DNA from: Burkholderia sp. E7m39
GTDB taxonomy: Bacteria; Pseudomonadota; Gammaproteobacteria; Burkholderiales; Burkholderiaceae
DNA length: 64,000 nt
NCBI GenBank assembly: GCA_001319865.1
Contig: BBSL01000309.1
Span: forward strand, 62,001-126,000
Direction of reading: 5' to 3'
Positions within the stretch are counted from its first letter, which is position 1; each line of letters opens with the position of its first letter. Below the pieces are notes generated by a model. That model had not been told where the DNA came from. It made no database searches and was given only the letters and a program-made list of their open reading frames with translations. The position numbers and the translations under genes are program-made. Positions 34,261-42,903 of this stretch are shown here, piece after piece.

Positions 34261-34735
34261 CGTAGTCCTCGAAGTAAAGCCGGAAGTTCTCGCCCGTCAG
34301 CGCGCGTGCTGCCAGCTGGAAAGCCGCCGAACGCTGCGTGATGACTTCCGGGCAGCGCTCCTCGACCATCTCTGTGCCGCGCGCTTCGTGCCGCGCCTCG
34401 AATTCCGTGACGGGTTCGAGCATCGGCGGCCAGACGTGGTAACGCTCGCCGTCGCGCGACACGTAGCGCTTCGCGTAGAGCAGGTTCGCGTGGCAGAAAA
34501 GCCCCTGCATGAACGCGATGTGTGGATTACCCGTCTTGCGTGTGCGCTTGTACGCTGCGATCGCGGTGTCGAGCATCTCCTTGATGAGCGGCTCCGACTC
34601 ACCCATGAACTTCTCCCCGATGAAATCGGCCACGCGTGCGCAAGCGAGCTCCAGTTCCGGCGCCAGCGTGAAGACAGGGATCAGGCGGGACGACAGCTTG
34701 TGTTCGCGAATGATTTTTTTGAATACGGCAGACAT
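34217..34735 (-). CDS. Hypothetical protein downstream of TraD
   Basis: A 172-residue soluble protein starting MSAVFKKIIREHKLSSRLIP, helical, with FMQGLFCHANLLYAKRYVSR. No known domain. It begins 10 bases after the coupling-protein stop, so it is co-transcribed with it. Possibly an accessory transfer protein. Confidence 0.6.
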   Translation of the reverse strand: MSAVFKKIIREHKLSSRLIPVFTLAPELELACARVADFIGEKFMGESEPLIKEMLDTAIAAYKRTRKTGNPHIAFMQGLFCHANLLYAKRYVSRDGERYHVWPPMLEPVTEFEARHEARGTEMVEERCPEVITQRSAAFQLAARALTGENFRLYFEDYDVAHTYSDCEAVEG

Positions 34736-34745
34736 GCGTAGGTTT

Positions 34746-36620
34746 TCAGCCTTGAAGGATTGGAATGCGGCCCTGGTACACGGCAGCGCCCGAGATGCGC
34801 ATGAAATACTGCAAATTGGGCAGGCTGTGAATCAGGCGGGTTGGAATCAGCGGGGCTTTCTCCAGTTGAAGTGAACGCGACACACCACCGGTAAATTCAC
34901 CGAGGTGCGCTTCCGTCCCGGTACTGGTACTGACAGTGATCGTTATGTTGCGAATCGCCGTCTCTCCGACCTTGTCGGAGAACCACTGTGCCGTATCAGT
35001 GTCTTCGAGTCTAAGGATGATCTGGTTGTTCAGGTTCCCCAAAACCTGCAGCATTTTTGCGGCGTTTCCGAGTTTCGCTTCGAGGTCGGCACGCGTCTGG
35101 AACGCGACAAACGCCTTGAAGCCTGCCCCGCGTCCCTTGTTGAGGATCTGGATCACCTGTTCGTTGATGGCTTCGGCCACCTCGTCAATGATCAGGACCA
35201 CGTCGGGCGGCGTCTCGTAAAAGTTGTAGATCGAGCCGCAGACGGCCGACACGTCAGCCAGCAGCATTGACGCGATCGCCTTTGCCACGATGCTGTTCGA
35301 GAGCGAATCAAGACCGATATGCAGGATCGCTTTCTGGCGGATCACCTTCTCGATAGTCCACACCTCGCGCTCGTCCTCGAAGTCGTCGACCTTCGGCGCG
35401 AGCATCAGGCCAGTCTCACCCGTCGCCAGCATCTGGAGCAACGGGAGCGCCGACGCGATGATCCGCATGTAGTGCTCGCGATCGTGCGTGTGCGTGGCAA
35501 TCAGGCCGTCGATCGCTTCATGGCCCTGCTCCTGGGACGCAAACCGGGCGTTGTACAAACCAATCATCCCGTCAACGGGCGACACGGCGTTATTGCGCTG
35601 TCCCTGGCGAGTCGTCTCCGTCGCGACTTCCGTTTCCCAGGTGGTCAGCCCTTTCTCCGCGAAAAACCGCCGCAGCGCCTTTTCGAGCAGCGGTGCGATA
35701 CCGCCCTGGGCATATTTCAGGATCGAGCGAAGATTTGGCTTGTCGCCGATGTACAGCTCACCGTTCACCGAGCGGCTGATGAACAGGTAGGCGAAGTCAC
35801 GAAAGGGGCCCTCTTCCATCAACTGCGCGATCCGGCTGGGAATTTCGGACGGCTGCGACCAGCTGTCGAGTGGCTCCAGCCGGACGGACTCGGAGGGCTT
35901 GGCCTGGTTGAAGTAAAGGAATTTACGGCCGGTGCGAGCGGCTTCCTTTTCCGCCCGCAACTTCCAGTCCTTGTCGTTCTTCGGATCGACGTTGATCAGC
36001 ACATCACCCAGGTGGATGACCTGCGTCGAGATGACCTCATAGGTGCGGGTCTTGCCGGAACCTGTCGTGCCGCCAACGGCAGTGTGGCCGCCCATCGACT
36101 TGTAGTGGAACGGCACCAGCCCTTTCTTTGGCTCCAGACCATGTATCCACGAAGCCCCTTGCGGCATGCGATCGCGGATACTGTCCTTCGGCGCGAAGAG
36201 ACCTTCGATCGCGTCTTCTATCTTGCGCCCCGTCTTCGTCTTGTTCAGCCACTTAGGCAACCCGGGGATATCCGTGGTCGGCATGCGCAGGATGTCGTGG
36301 GCGATCTGGCAGTGCTTCTGCGTCCATTCGAACCCGATGCCAAGGTACATCGAGTTGGCCTCCTCCTTCATGCGCTTCTGGATCTGTAGCAGTTTAGGGA
36401 TCTGGAGTGTCGTCAGCCACTTCGTTGAAATGGCCATGCGGAACTTCAGCGCACGCCAGATCTGGAGTAACCGCATCGCGAGAAACGCGAGCGCGACGAG
36501 TGCAAAAATCCACGCGAAGGGCATTCCCGACAGCGGCAGCATGACGAGCGCCGCGAGCCAGAACACGGCCGCGCGGAACTCGTAGATCGGCCTGAAATGA
36601 TTGATGTAAGGGGTGATCAT
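34746..36620 (-). CDS. Type IV coupling protein, TraD/VirD4 type
   Basis: A 624-residue coupling protein, which brings DNA to the secretion channel at the inner membrane. N-terminal FRPIYEFRAAVFWLAALVML and AWIFALVALAFLAMRLL form two membrane helices. Walker A GGTTGSGKTRTY lies near residue 183 and Walker B VVLIIDEVAEA near 473. The layout fits the SXT/ICE-type TraD rather than RP4 TraG. It overlaps the MOBH-like gene by four bases, the usual partnership of a MOBH relaxase and TraD. Confidence 0.88.
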   Translation of the reverse strand: MITPYINHFRPIYEFRAAVFWLAALVMLPLSGMPFAWIFALVALAFLAMRLLQIWRALKFRMAISTKWLTTLQIPKLLQIQKRMKEEANSMYLGIGFEWTQKHCQIAHDILRMPTTDIPGLPKWLNKTKTGRKIEDAIEGLFAPKDSIRDRMPQGASWIHGLEPKKGLVPFHYKSMGGHTAVGGTTGSGKTRTYEVISTQVIHLGDVLINVDPKNDKDWKLRAEKEAARTGRKFLYFNQAKPSESVRLEPLDSWSQPSEIPSRIAQLMEEGPFRDFAYLFISRSVNGELYIGDKPNLRSILKYAQGGIAPLLEKALRRFFAEKGLTTWETEVATETTRQGQRNNAVSPVDGMIGLYNARFASQEQGHEAIDGLIATHTHDREHYMRIIASALPLLQMLATGETGLMLAPKVDDFEDEREVWTIEKVIRQKAILHIGLDSLSNSIVAKAIASMLLADVSAVCGSIYNFYETPPDVVLIIDEVAEAINEQVIQILNKGRGAGFKAFVAFQTRADLEAKLGNAAKMLQVLGNLNNQIILRLEDTDTAQWFSDKVGETAIRNITITVSTSTGTEAHLGEFTGGVSRSLQLEKAPLIPTRLIHSLPNLQYFMRISGAAVYQGRIPILQG

Positions 36621-37972
36621 GCGGGTCTGTCGAGAATGAGTTGGCCAGCACGCGGCGTGAGCGTGATCTGGGTCGCTTCATCGGCGACCATCAGGCTGCG
36701 CTTGCGCATATGCTCGACGAGGGTGCTGCTGCTGACGCCGTATCCGCCGACAAGGCGCTTCGGAAGCACGAGACCCTTGTCGTTCCATTGCACCGCTGCT
36801 TTTCCTGCTGCGACGTCCTCGCGCAGCGCCTGAAACAGCTCGCGCACAAGATTCGGCACACCCTTGAGCACTTCATCGAAGCCCGCTGGCGGCGCCGGAT
36901 CGCGACGGGCGCCGGTGGACTGCGCCGGAGCCTTCATGGCGCTCGGGTCGACGGCTGCAGGCGCGGGTGTGGCCGCGGTGACCTGCGTCGCGGGCGGGAT
37001 GCCCACCGCCTCGTGTAGCGTCTGCGGCGACGGCTTCCCATCTCCCGCTGCGGCCGCCGACGGTTGCGACTGCGCCATTGATGAGGTGTCAACGGGCGGG
37101 GTTGTGGGCTGCGGCATTGACGCGCTTTCCGGCGTTGAAGCGGCGTCGTCGGGCGGGTCAGCATGCGCGGCTGCGGGCGGCGCCGCGGGTGCCGGCTGGT
37201 GCGCGGCGGGCGCTGGCGTAATCACGGGCTCCAGCTCGGCCGCTACATGGACGGCTGACGGCACGTCGAACTGCACAGGCGCGAATACGGCGCGTTGCGC
37301 CTTGCGGTCGAATTCGTCGGCGGTGCTCACCCCCTGGCGGACGACCTTATGCAGCACCGACTCGGCCCCGAGCGGCTGCATGTTCGGATTGATCGCGCCG
37401 AAAAGGTCCGACAGCACCTCGCCGTCCAGTCCGGACAGCAGCTCCGAACCAACGAGAATCTGCGCCAGCATCCCCGTGCGCATGCGCTCGACGGCCAACG
37501 GTTGCTCGCGGCGTGAGACACGGTACTCGGAACCTGCCAGCCATGCGGCCGCCGCACCGTGCACCGAAGGATTCCACGCCTGCTGGTCCCTGTCGCGCTC
37601 GATCACGAAATGCCGGTACGGTTCGTCAAGCCGGGAACAGACGGCGGCCAGAAACACCGCGTAGTTGTATTGCGGCTCGACGCGGCGGCGCTTCTCCGAC
37701 GGCAGGCTGGTACCGAATTTCTGTCCGCCGGCGAGCCGCATCGCGTAGAAGGCGGTTTCGACTGTGCAACGGAATGCGCCGCCAGGCTCGCGATACAGGT
37801 CTGGCCGAAGCGGCAACGACGAAAACCAGCCAGCACACGAACGCAGGACACTCAACCATCTGCGCTCGAAATCGGCCTTGCTCACTTCGTTCGCACACTG
37901 GGCAATCAGGTCGACGCGTCGCTCGTGCTGTGCGATCAGCGCATCGATCGTCAAAGGGGCGTGTAGCGTCAT
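36617..37972 (-). CDS. TraI_2/MOBH-type relaxase homologue with degenerate metal site
   Basis: A 451-residue protein aligned by eye to MOBH TraI: N-terminal TraI_2 region (GWFSSLPLRPDLYREPGGAF, TVETAFYAMRLAGG, YAVFLAAVCSRLDEPYRHF, QQAWNPSVHG), an Ala/Pro linker, and a TraI_2_C-like end (VQWNDKGLVLPKRLVGGYGV, LTPRAGQLILDRP). Where MOBH relaxases have H-H-H..GGLL.H and an HD pair, this protein has RPD..GGAFRC and SRL, so the metal ligands appear lost. It may be an inactive structural homologue. The ATG at 37972 overlaps the previous stop. The frame open to 38458 is a shadow of the VirB6-like gene. Confidence 0.65.
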   Translation of the reverse strand: MTLHAPLTIDALIAQHERRVDLIAQCANEVSKADFERRWLSVLRSCAGWFSSLPLRPDLYREPGGAFRCTVETAFYAMRLAGGQKFGTSLPSEKRRRVEPQYNYAVFLAAVCSRLDEPYRHFVIERDRDQQAWNPSVHGAAAAWLAGSEYRVSRREQPLAVERMRTGMLAQILVGSELLSGLDGEVLSDLFGAINPNMQPLGAESVLHKVVRQGVSTADEFDRKAQRAVFAPVQFDVPSAVHVAAELEPVITPAPAAHQPAPAAPPAAAHADPPDDAASTPESASMPQPTTPPVDTSSMAQSQPSAAAAGDGKPSPQTLHEAVGIPPATQVTAATPAPAAVDPSAMKAPAQSTGARRDPAPPAGFDEVLKGVPNLVRELFQALREDVAAGKAAVQWNDKGLVLPKRLVGGYGVSSSTLVEHMRKRSLMVADEATQITLTPRAGQLILDRPA

Positions 37973-38985
37973 GCCAGCCCCGCCGTCGCGGTCTTCGCGA
38001 CCTTGCCGATGATTGCGCCGCTGGCATTCGCGCCACCGCCGAACATACCTGCAATCTTGGGGATCTCGAACGAGACGAGGAATACGAAGAAGGCCAGATC
38101 GAATACCTGGGCGGCCGCACCTGACGTAGTCAGACCGAGTTTTGCGGCGTCCTGGACCGCGTTCACCATGTTGTGTGTCACGAGGCGCATCAGGATCGCG
38201 GCAACGACGATATACATACCCGCGCTGACCATGTAGTCGAGCCACGTCTTGAAATAGCCGCGCGTGAAAGAAGAAAAGCCGAGCGCGAAGGCAATCTGCC
38301 CCATCACCACCCCCGCCGCGAACTGTAATTGCCCGATGTTGATGAAGAACACGAAGATGATTGCCGTGATCGAAAGCAACGCCCAGGCGAAAAACAGCGG
38401 GACCGTCGCAATAACCACGTCCGGAATCATTGTCAGCTTGAAGCCGATACCTGACCACGCCTGCACGGCGGAGTCGTAGACCTGCCCAGCCGCATTGCCC
38501 ATGATGCTGAGCGCACTGGTCATATCGGCGCCCCCGATGTCATTGGCCAGCGAGACGAACCACTTATAGAAGTTCGGCGCCCAGCTTGCGAAACCGACGT
38601 AGATCGAGGCGAAGATGCCGAGAATGCCGAGTTCTTCCAGCAGCGCCACCCACGCCATCACCGGGTCTTTTGTTGCAGCGAAGCGCACGGCCGCGAGAAC
38701 GATCGTAATCACCGCCAGGCCGCTCGCGAACTTGTCCGATTCCTTCTGGATGCTCTGGGAGGCCTCGACCGCAGTATTCATGATCGATGAAAACATGGCC
38801 GTGATCTTGTCGATCGCACGGGCGTTGCCCGCCGCAGTTTCGCCAGCACTCACGTAGGGATTGGCAGTCGTCCCACTTGCTGACGCGGGCGCCGACGCGT
38901 CGTCAGCGAACGCCGGCGCCGCGCTAAAAGCAAAAAGCATCAGCAAGCAGGCAATGAACAGGTGTTTAATGTCTCGCAGCAACAT
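37969..38985 (-). CDS. TrbL/VirB6-like inner-membrane channel protein
   Basis: A 338-residue protein with signal peptide (HLFIACLLMLFAFSAAPAFA) followed by a periplasmic segment and six or so membrane helices, for example FASGLAVITIVLAAVRFAAT and VVIATVPLFFAWALLSITAI. The topology and its place behind TrbJ fit TrbL/VirB6, part of the inner-membrane translocation platform. It is in the conjugation operon, 17 bases after the TrbJ-like gene. Confidence 0.8.
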   Translation of the reverse strand: MLLRDIKHLFIACLLMLFAFSAAPAFADDASAPASASGTTANPYVSAGETAAGNARAIDKITAMFSSIMNTAVEASQSIQKESDKFASGLAVITIVLAAVRFAATKDPVMAWVALLEELGILGIFASIYVGFASWAPNFYKWFVSLANDIGGADMTSALSIMGNAAGQVYDSAVQAWSGIGFKLTMIPDVVIATVPLFFAWALLSITAIIFVFFINIGQLQFAAGVVMGQIAFALGFSSFTRGYFKTWLDYMVSAGMYIVVAAILMRLVTHNMVNAVQDAAKLGLTTSGAAAQVFDLAFFVFLVSFEIPKIAGMFGGGANASGAIIGKVAKTATAGLA

Positions 38986-39002
38986 GTCGCCTTCCCAGTC
39001 CC

Positions 39003-39737
39003 CTAGTATCCGTACGCCGCGCGTTCCGCGGCCTGCTGATCGAGGAAGGCCTTTGCATTCGCTGACCGTGCCTTGTCTTCTGCGTTATCCGCCGACTGCT
39101 GCTGAGCATCTTTCTGAGTCTTGGTCGCCATCATCTGAAGCATGTCGCTCATCTGGCTCGATACCACGTCGAGATAGTGCGTCGTGAGTTCCGCCGTAGC
39201 CTGCGCGGTTGGTGTCAACGACATTTGCGACTGCAGTTCCTGTCGCCGTTTCGAAAGCGCCTGGATGTGCTGGACGACGTTGTTGCCCGTCTGCATCAAC
39301 TGGGTCGCCTGGTTGTCGCGCTGGGCGTACAGCGTACCCATGTCTTCAAACCATTGAGCGTTCGACTTGCCCGAGCGGGAGACCATCGTCTGCACGTGCG
39401 ACAGCCACTGGTTGCCATTCTGAAGATCGCCATACAGGCTGGTCGCGTTATCGGCAAGTTGCTTGTATTTTGAGATGTCGCCGGTGATCTGGTCGTACTG
39501 CGCCTTCATCGCGGCGGGGTCCAGGTTCGTCGCCTGGAGAAGCTGGTTCGCCATCATCTGGTACTGGTACGCGATATTGCTGTCCTGATACACCTCAGTC
39601 TTGACGGCCTTGAGGGCCGTGATCGTGGTCTGTATCAGGTTTGCGGGATCGATGACCGGTAACGTCGCGTACGCAGCGTGCGACACACACAACGTCAGGC
39701 CAGCCGTCAGGGCAAGGTGCGCAAGAATCTTCTTCAT
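39003..39737 (-). CDS. TrbJ/VirB5-like pilus-tip protein
   Basis: A 244-residue protein with a signal peptide (MKKILAHLALTAGLTLCVSH, cleaved near AYA) and long helices: ALKAVKTEVYQDSNIAYQYQ and MATKTQKDAQQQSADN. P-type TrbJ proteins are about this size and form the minor pilin or tip adhesin in the periplasm. It lies directly between the VirB4 and VirB6 homologues in canonical order. Confidence 0.8.
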   Translation of the reverse strand: MKKILAHLALTAGLTLCVSHAAYATLPVIDPANLIQTTITALKAVKTEVYQDSNIAYQYQMMANQLLQATNLDPAAMKAQYDQITGDISKYKQLADNATSLYGDLQNGNQWLSHVQTMVSRSGKSNAQWFEDMGTLYAQRDNQATQLMQTGNNVVQHIQALSKRRQELQSQMSLTPTAQATAELTTHYLDVVSSQMSDMLQMMATKTQKDAQQQSADNAEDKARSANAKAFLDQQAAERAAYGY

Positions 39738-39747
39738 CGTTGGTTCC

Positions 39748-42207
39748 TCAGTCGAGAGTCATCATTTCGGCGAGGTAGCCCTCGCGCCAGTTCGCCGCCC
39801 CGGACGTGACGTGCCTGTCGAGCACGGCCTGAGCGCGGCCATCCGAGCGCAACACGGCGAGCGTCTCCTTGGGGAAGCTCGCCTGCAGCATGCGTGTCTG
39901 GTCCGGCGTTACCCACAGGTAGTCGCGATTCGGCGCAGCTTCGACGATCATCTGGATCTGGTCGAGCGTGAGACCGAACTTGTCGCGATACAGATGCAGG
40001 TTGTTCTTCGCATCCGGATTGGGCAAGTAGATGATGTTCGGGATGTTTTCCTTGAGCACCTCGAAGTCGGCGATGCGCGCGACCTGCGCGAGCGACTGCG
40101 TGGCCATCATCAGCGTGGCGTTCAGCTTGCGGATCGTTACCGCCCAGACCTCCAGGCGCTTGTAGAAGCGCTCGTTCTGGAAGAAAAAGCCCGCCTCTTC
40201 CACCTCGATGACCGTGTAGCGCTTGCCATCCAGCCATTGCGCGATCCGGTAGAACGCGTAATCCATGAACAGCGCGGCGGCGACCGGGAAGTTGTTGAAC
40301 AGATCGCCCATTTCGATGGAAAGGTCATCGGACAGCGTAAACGCATCCTCAACGTGATCGAAGAACCGGCCGTTCTTTTCGCCGTTCGTCCAGACAGCAA
40401 GCCGTTCACGAAGCTCGATGGATAGCATCGTGGTCAGGTAGGACAGCGTCCAGAATTCAGCGCCGTAGCCGTCGCCGAGCGTGCTGACTGCCTCGAAAAT
40501 CTCCCGCTCCTGGGTCTTGTCGCAGCGGAAGGTATCGTCCTCAATGGCCATCTGCACCCATTCGGCGACGTAGGAATAGTGCCGCTTGTCGCACAGAAGC
40601 GATAACGGATTGACGGACGTCGCAGCTTCAAAGCGTCCCGTCGCGTCAATGAACCGTCCACCGGCAAGCACGGTCGGTATGCGCGTTGAACGGTCCTTGT
40701 CGAAGCGCACGCGGCGGGCGCCGTGGCGGCCCGTCTGCGACATGAGGAAGTTGAGCATGATCGACTTGCCCATGCCGATCGGACCCAGCACGAGCAGGTG
40801 CGAGGCACCGCCCGGTCGGTGGAGATTCACACGCTGCAACGTCTTGTGGCGCGTGGGCAGCATCGTCAGCGGTCCCGTCTTCTGGCCCGATTGCTGTGTC
40901 AGCCACGCGTTGACCGCGCTGCCTTCCGCCACACTACGCACGGGTGCAATATCGGATACTGCGGGCGTCTCAACGAACTGCAGCCGCTTCTGCTTGTCCC
41001 AGCGGCCCGGCAGCGTGGTGTTCCAGGCTGCCGCGAGGTTGTCCTTTTCAAGCACCACACCGAATCCCGCATTGCCAATCTTGCCAACCACTTCGCGCGT
41101 CGCGTCGTCGCATTCCTCGACGGTATCGCCGTAGACGATCACCGAGATGTTGGCGAACCCATACTGCTGACCTTCCGCCGTGATCTTCGCGAGCGCGTCC
41201 TCTGCCTCTTCCGCGAGCATCATCCGGCCTTTATCGTTCTTCTGCTCTTCCTTGGAGAAGAAGGCCTTGATGATTGCCATCGGATTGAACGCGGCGATCT
41301 TGTAGAAGCTGCGGATCTTGTCGATGTACTGCTTCGCTTTGTTTGTGTCCAGGAAGCGGAACATCACGCAGATATCGAGCTCTGCATCGACTTCGGACAG
41401 CACGTCAAGCGCCGCCTCCTGGAAACCCATCCATTCCTTGACGGCCACGATCTTTGCGAAGCGCGTGCCATGCGCCGATTCAAACATCAGGTGCTCGGCG
41501 CCATAGAGGACGGTGCTTTCGGTCAGATGCGTGTCCAGCATCGTGACGGGATAACGTACACGGCGCGGCGGCACGGACGGGTTGGCCGTCTGGTGCAGAT
41601 ACGACAACATGTTCTGCAGTTCAAGCCGCTTCGCCTTGAGACGGGTTACACCGCCCTTGAACGCATCAAGAATTGACTCAAAGCGCTTGATGTCCGACGT
41701 CATGCGCTCAAGGTCGAAAACAAAGGCGCTTCGGGCGAAGAACGTGTCTTTTGCTGTCTCAACGAGGGCGGGTAACATCGACTTCCCGCCCACCGTCATG
41801 TGATACGCAACTTTCTCGAACACCTTGTTGATGCCGGTTTCTGGCGTGTAGGCGAGCGACAGCGAATGCGCGTTGCGGAAATACTTCCCGCTGCTCACAT
41901 GATTGCGGTTGATCCGGTCCACGTACGCGTCGATGTCCGACGCGAAAGCCCCGTCGATGGCGCCCTGCACGCGTCGATGGGAAAGCCGCCACCACGCCGT
42001 AATCCGGTGGTCGAAGTTCTTGCACGCGTTGTCAAGGTTGTCACGCACCGACGAGATGTCGTCAGCGTTGGGCGAGTCGGCATCCACGCCTTCGAAGGTG
42101 TAGCACGTGAGCAGCGACCCGTCCTTGTCGAGAACAAGCTCGGGCGTGACCATCGTCGCCCACGGCGCGATCTCCTGTACCGGTCGGCGGACAAATCGTT
42201 TCAGCAT
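39748..42207 (-). CDS. TrbE/VirB4 conjugation ATPase
   Basis: An 819-residue cytoplasmic ATPase that powers pilus assembly and transfer. CagE_TrbE_VirB N-terminal sequence begins RRPVQEIAPWATMVTPELVL. Walker A LGPIGMGKSIML lies near residue 472 and Walker B VIEVEEAGFFFQ near 663. The full family length is present. It overlaps the VirB3-like gene by seven bases, so the operon is tightly coupled. Confidence 0.92.
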   Translation of the reverse strand: MLKRFVRRPVQEIAPWATMVTPELVLDKDGSLLTCYTFEGVDADSPNADDISSVRDNLDNACKNFDHRITAWWRLSHRRVQGAIDGAFASDIDAYVDRINRNHVSSGKYFRNAHSLSLAYTPETGINKVFEKVAYHMTVGGKSMLPALVETAKDTFFARSAFVFDLERMTSDIKRFESILDAFKGGVTRLKAKRLELQNMLSYLHQTANPSVPPRRVRYPVTMLDTHLTESTVLYGAEHLMFESAHGTRFAKIVAVKEWMGFQEAALDVLSEVDAELDICVMFRFLDTNKAKQYIDKIRSFYKIAAFNPMAIIKAFFSKEEQKNDKGRMMLAEEAEDALAKITAEGQQYGFANISVIVYGDTVEECDDATREVVGKIGNAGFGVVLEKDNLAAAWNTTLPGRWDKQKRLQFVETPAVSDIAPVRSVAEGSAVNAWLTQQSGQKTGPLTMLPTRHKTLQRVNLHRPGGASHLLVLGPIGMGKSIMLNFLMSQTGRHGARRVRFDKDRSTRIPTVLAGGRFIDATGRFEAATSVNPLSLLCDKRHYSYVAEWVQMAIEDDTFRCDKTQEREIFEAVSTLGDGYGAEFWTLSYLTTMLSIELRERLAVWTNGEKNGRFFDHVEDAFTLSDDLSIEMGDLFNNFPVAAALFMDYAFYRIAQWLDGKRYTVIEVEEAGFFFQNERFYKRLEVWAVTIRKLNATLMMATQSLAQVARIADFEVLKENIPNIIYLPNPDAKNNLHLYRDKFGLTLDQIQMIVEAAPNRDYLWVTPDQTRMLQASFPKETLAVLRSDGRAQAVLDRHVTSGAANWREGYLAEMMTLD

Positions 42208-42512
42208 GGCAGGTCCTGATCAAAGCCATAGGGCCGTTTGAACCGCGCGGAAAATTTCGTCGACGGCAGCGGCTCGTGCATGTCTGGATAGTGGTTGTAG
42301 ACGAGCATGACGTCCCGCCACCATGGGTCCCGGTTACTCTTCCAGCGCAAAACCCAGTGGATCACTATCCCCACCGGGAGAAACGCGAAGGTCATGCTCG
42401 AGTAGCAGAGCAGCAGCGTGAGGGTGCCGTTCGCAATCGCGAGGCCACGGTCCGCACCGCCCATCTGGCGCGGCAGCGACAGGCCGCGGCTGACTTTCGT
42501 CGGCTTACGCAC
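42201..42512 (-). CDS. TrbD/VirB3-like membrane protein
   Basis: A 103-residue protein with one hydrophobic segment pair (GTLTLLLCYSSMTFAFLPVG) preceded by GADRGLAIANG, a typical VirB3/TrbD sequence. It anchors the VirB4 ATPase at the inner membrane in known systems. It overlaps TrbC by eight bases and TrbE by seven. Confidence 0.8.
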   Translation of the reverse strand: MRKPTKVSRGLSLPRQMGGADRGLAIANGTLTLLLCYSSMTFAFLPVGIVIHWVLRWKSNRDPWWRDVMLVYNHYPDMHEPLPSTKFSARFKRPYGFDQDLPC

Positions 42513-42885
42513 AGGTGTACGTGACGCCGAGGTGGTTCTTCACGATGTTGACAGCGCACGCAGCAAGGCCCAGGCCGACGAACACGGATGAGATCAACTT
42601 GCCGATTGTGCTTTCCGAACTGGCGATCGCAACTGCGCCAACGATGATCAGCACGACACCAATGCCGTACAGCCAGGGGCCGCTGATATAGGCCTGGATG
42701 AGGCAGATGACGTCCGTTGCCGAACCGAGGTCGCTCAGGCTCACGGCCGATGCCAGCGGCGGAAAGAATGCCAGGCACGCGGCGATGATGGTTGAGCTGA
42801 TTTCCCGACGGCTGAGAAACCGACGGTATGCAACGTTTCCGACGGCACGCAGTCGCGACTGGACAGACTTGAGGCACTTCTTCAT
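42505..42885 (-). CDS. TrbC/VirB2-like major pilin
   Basis: A 126-residue prepilin: a long N-terminal signal (ISSTIIAACLAFFPPLASAV) followed by two hydrophobic helices (WLYGIGVVLIIVGAVAIASS and VFVGLGLAACAVNIV). The size and two-helix mature part fit VirB2/TrbC. AGGAGC precedes the ATG. It follows the VirB11-like gene by 18 bases. Confidence 0.82.
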   Translation of the reverse strand: MKKCLKSVQSRLRAVGNVAYRRFLSRREISSTIIAACLAFFPPLASAVSLSDLGSATDVICLIQAYISGPWLYGIGVVLIIVGAVAIASSESTIGKLISSVFVGLGLAACAVNIVKNHLGVTYTCA

Positions 42886-42903
42886 TGAACAGCTCCTGTT
42901 AGC

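Noticed and set aside
35319-36389. A 356-codon plus-strand open frame opposite the TraD gene
   Set aside because: The opposite strand carries a complete coupling protein with Walker motifs; the plus frame is Arg/His-rich shadow sequence.
37973-38458. N-terminal extension of the MOBH-like protein
   Set aside because: It overlaps the VirB6-like gene on the same strand in another frame. The ATG at 37972, coupled to the previous stop, fits the TraI_2 start.
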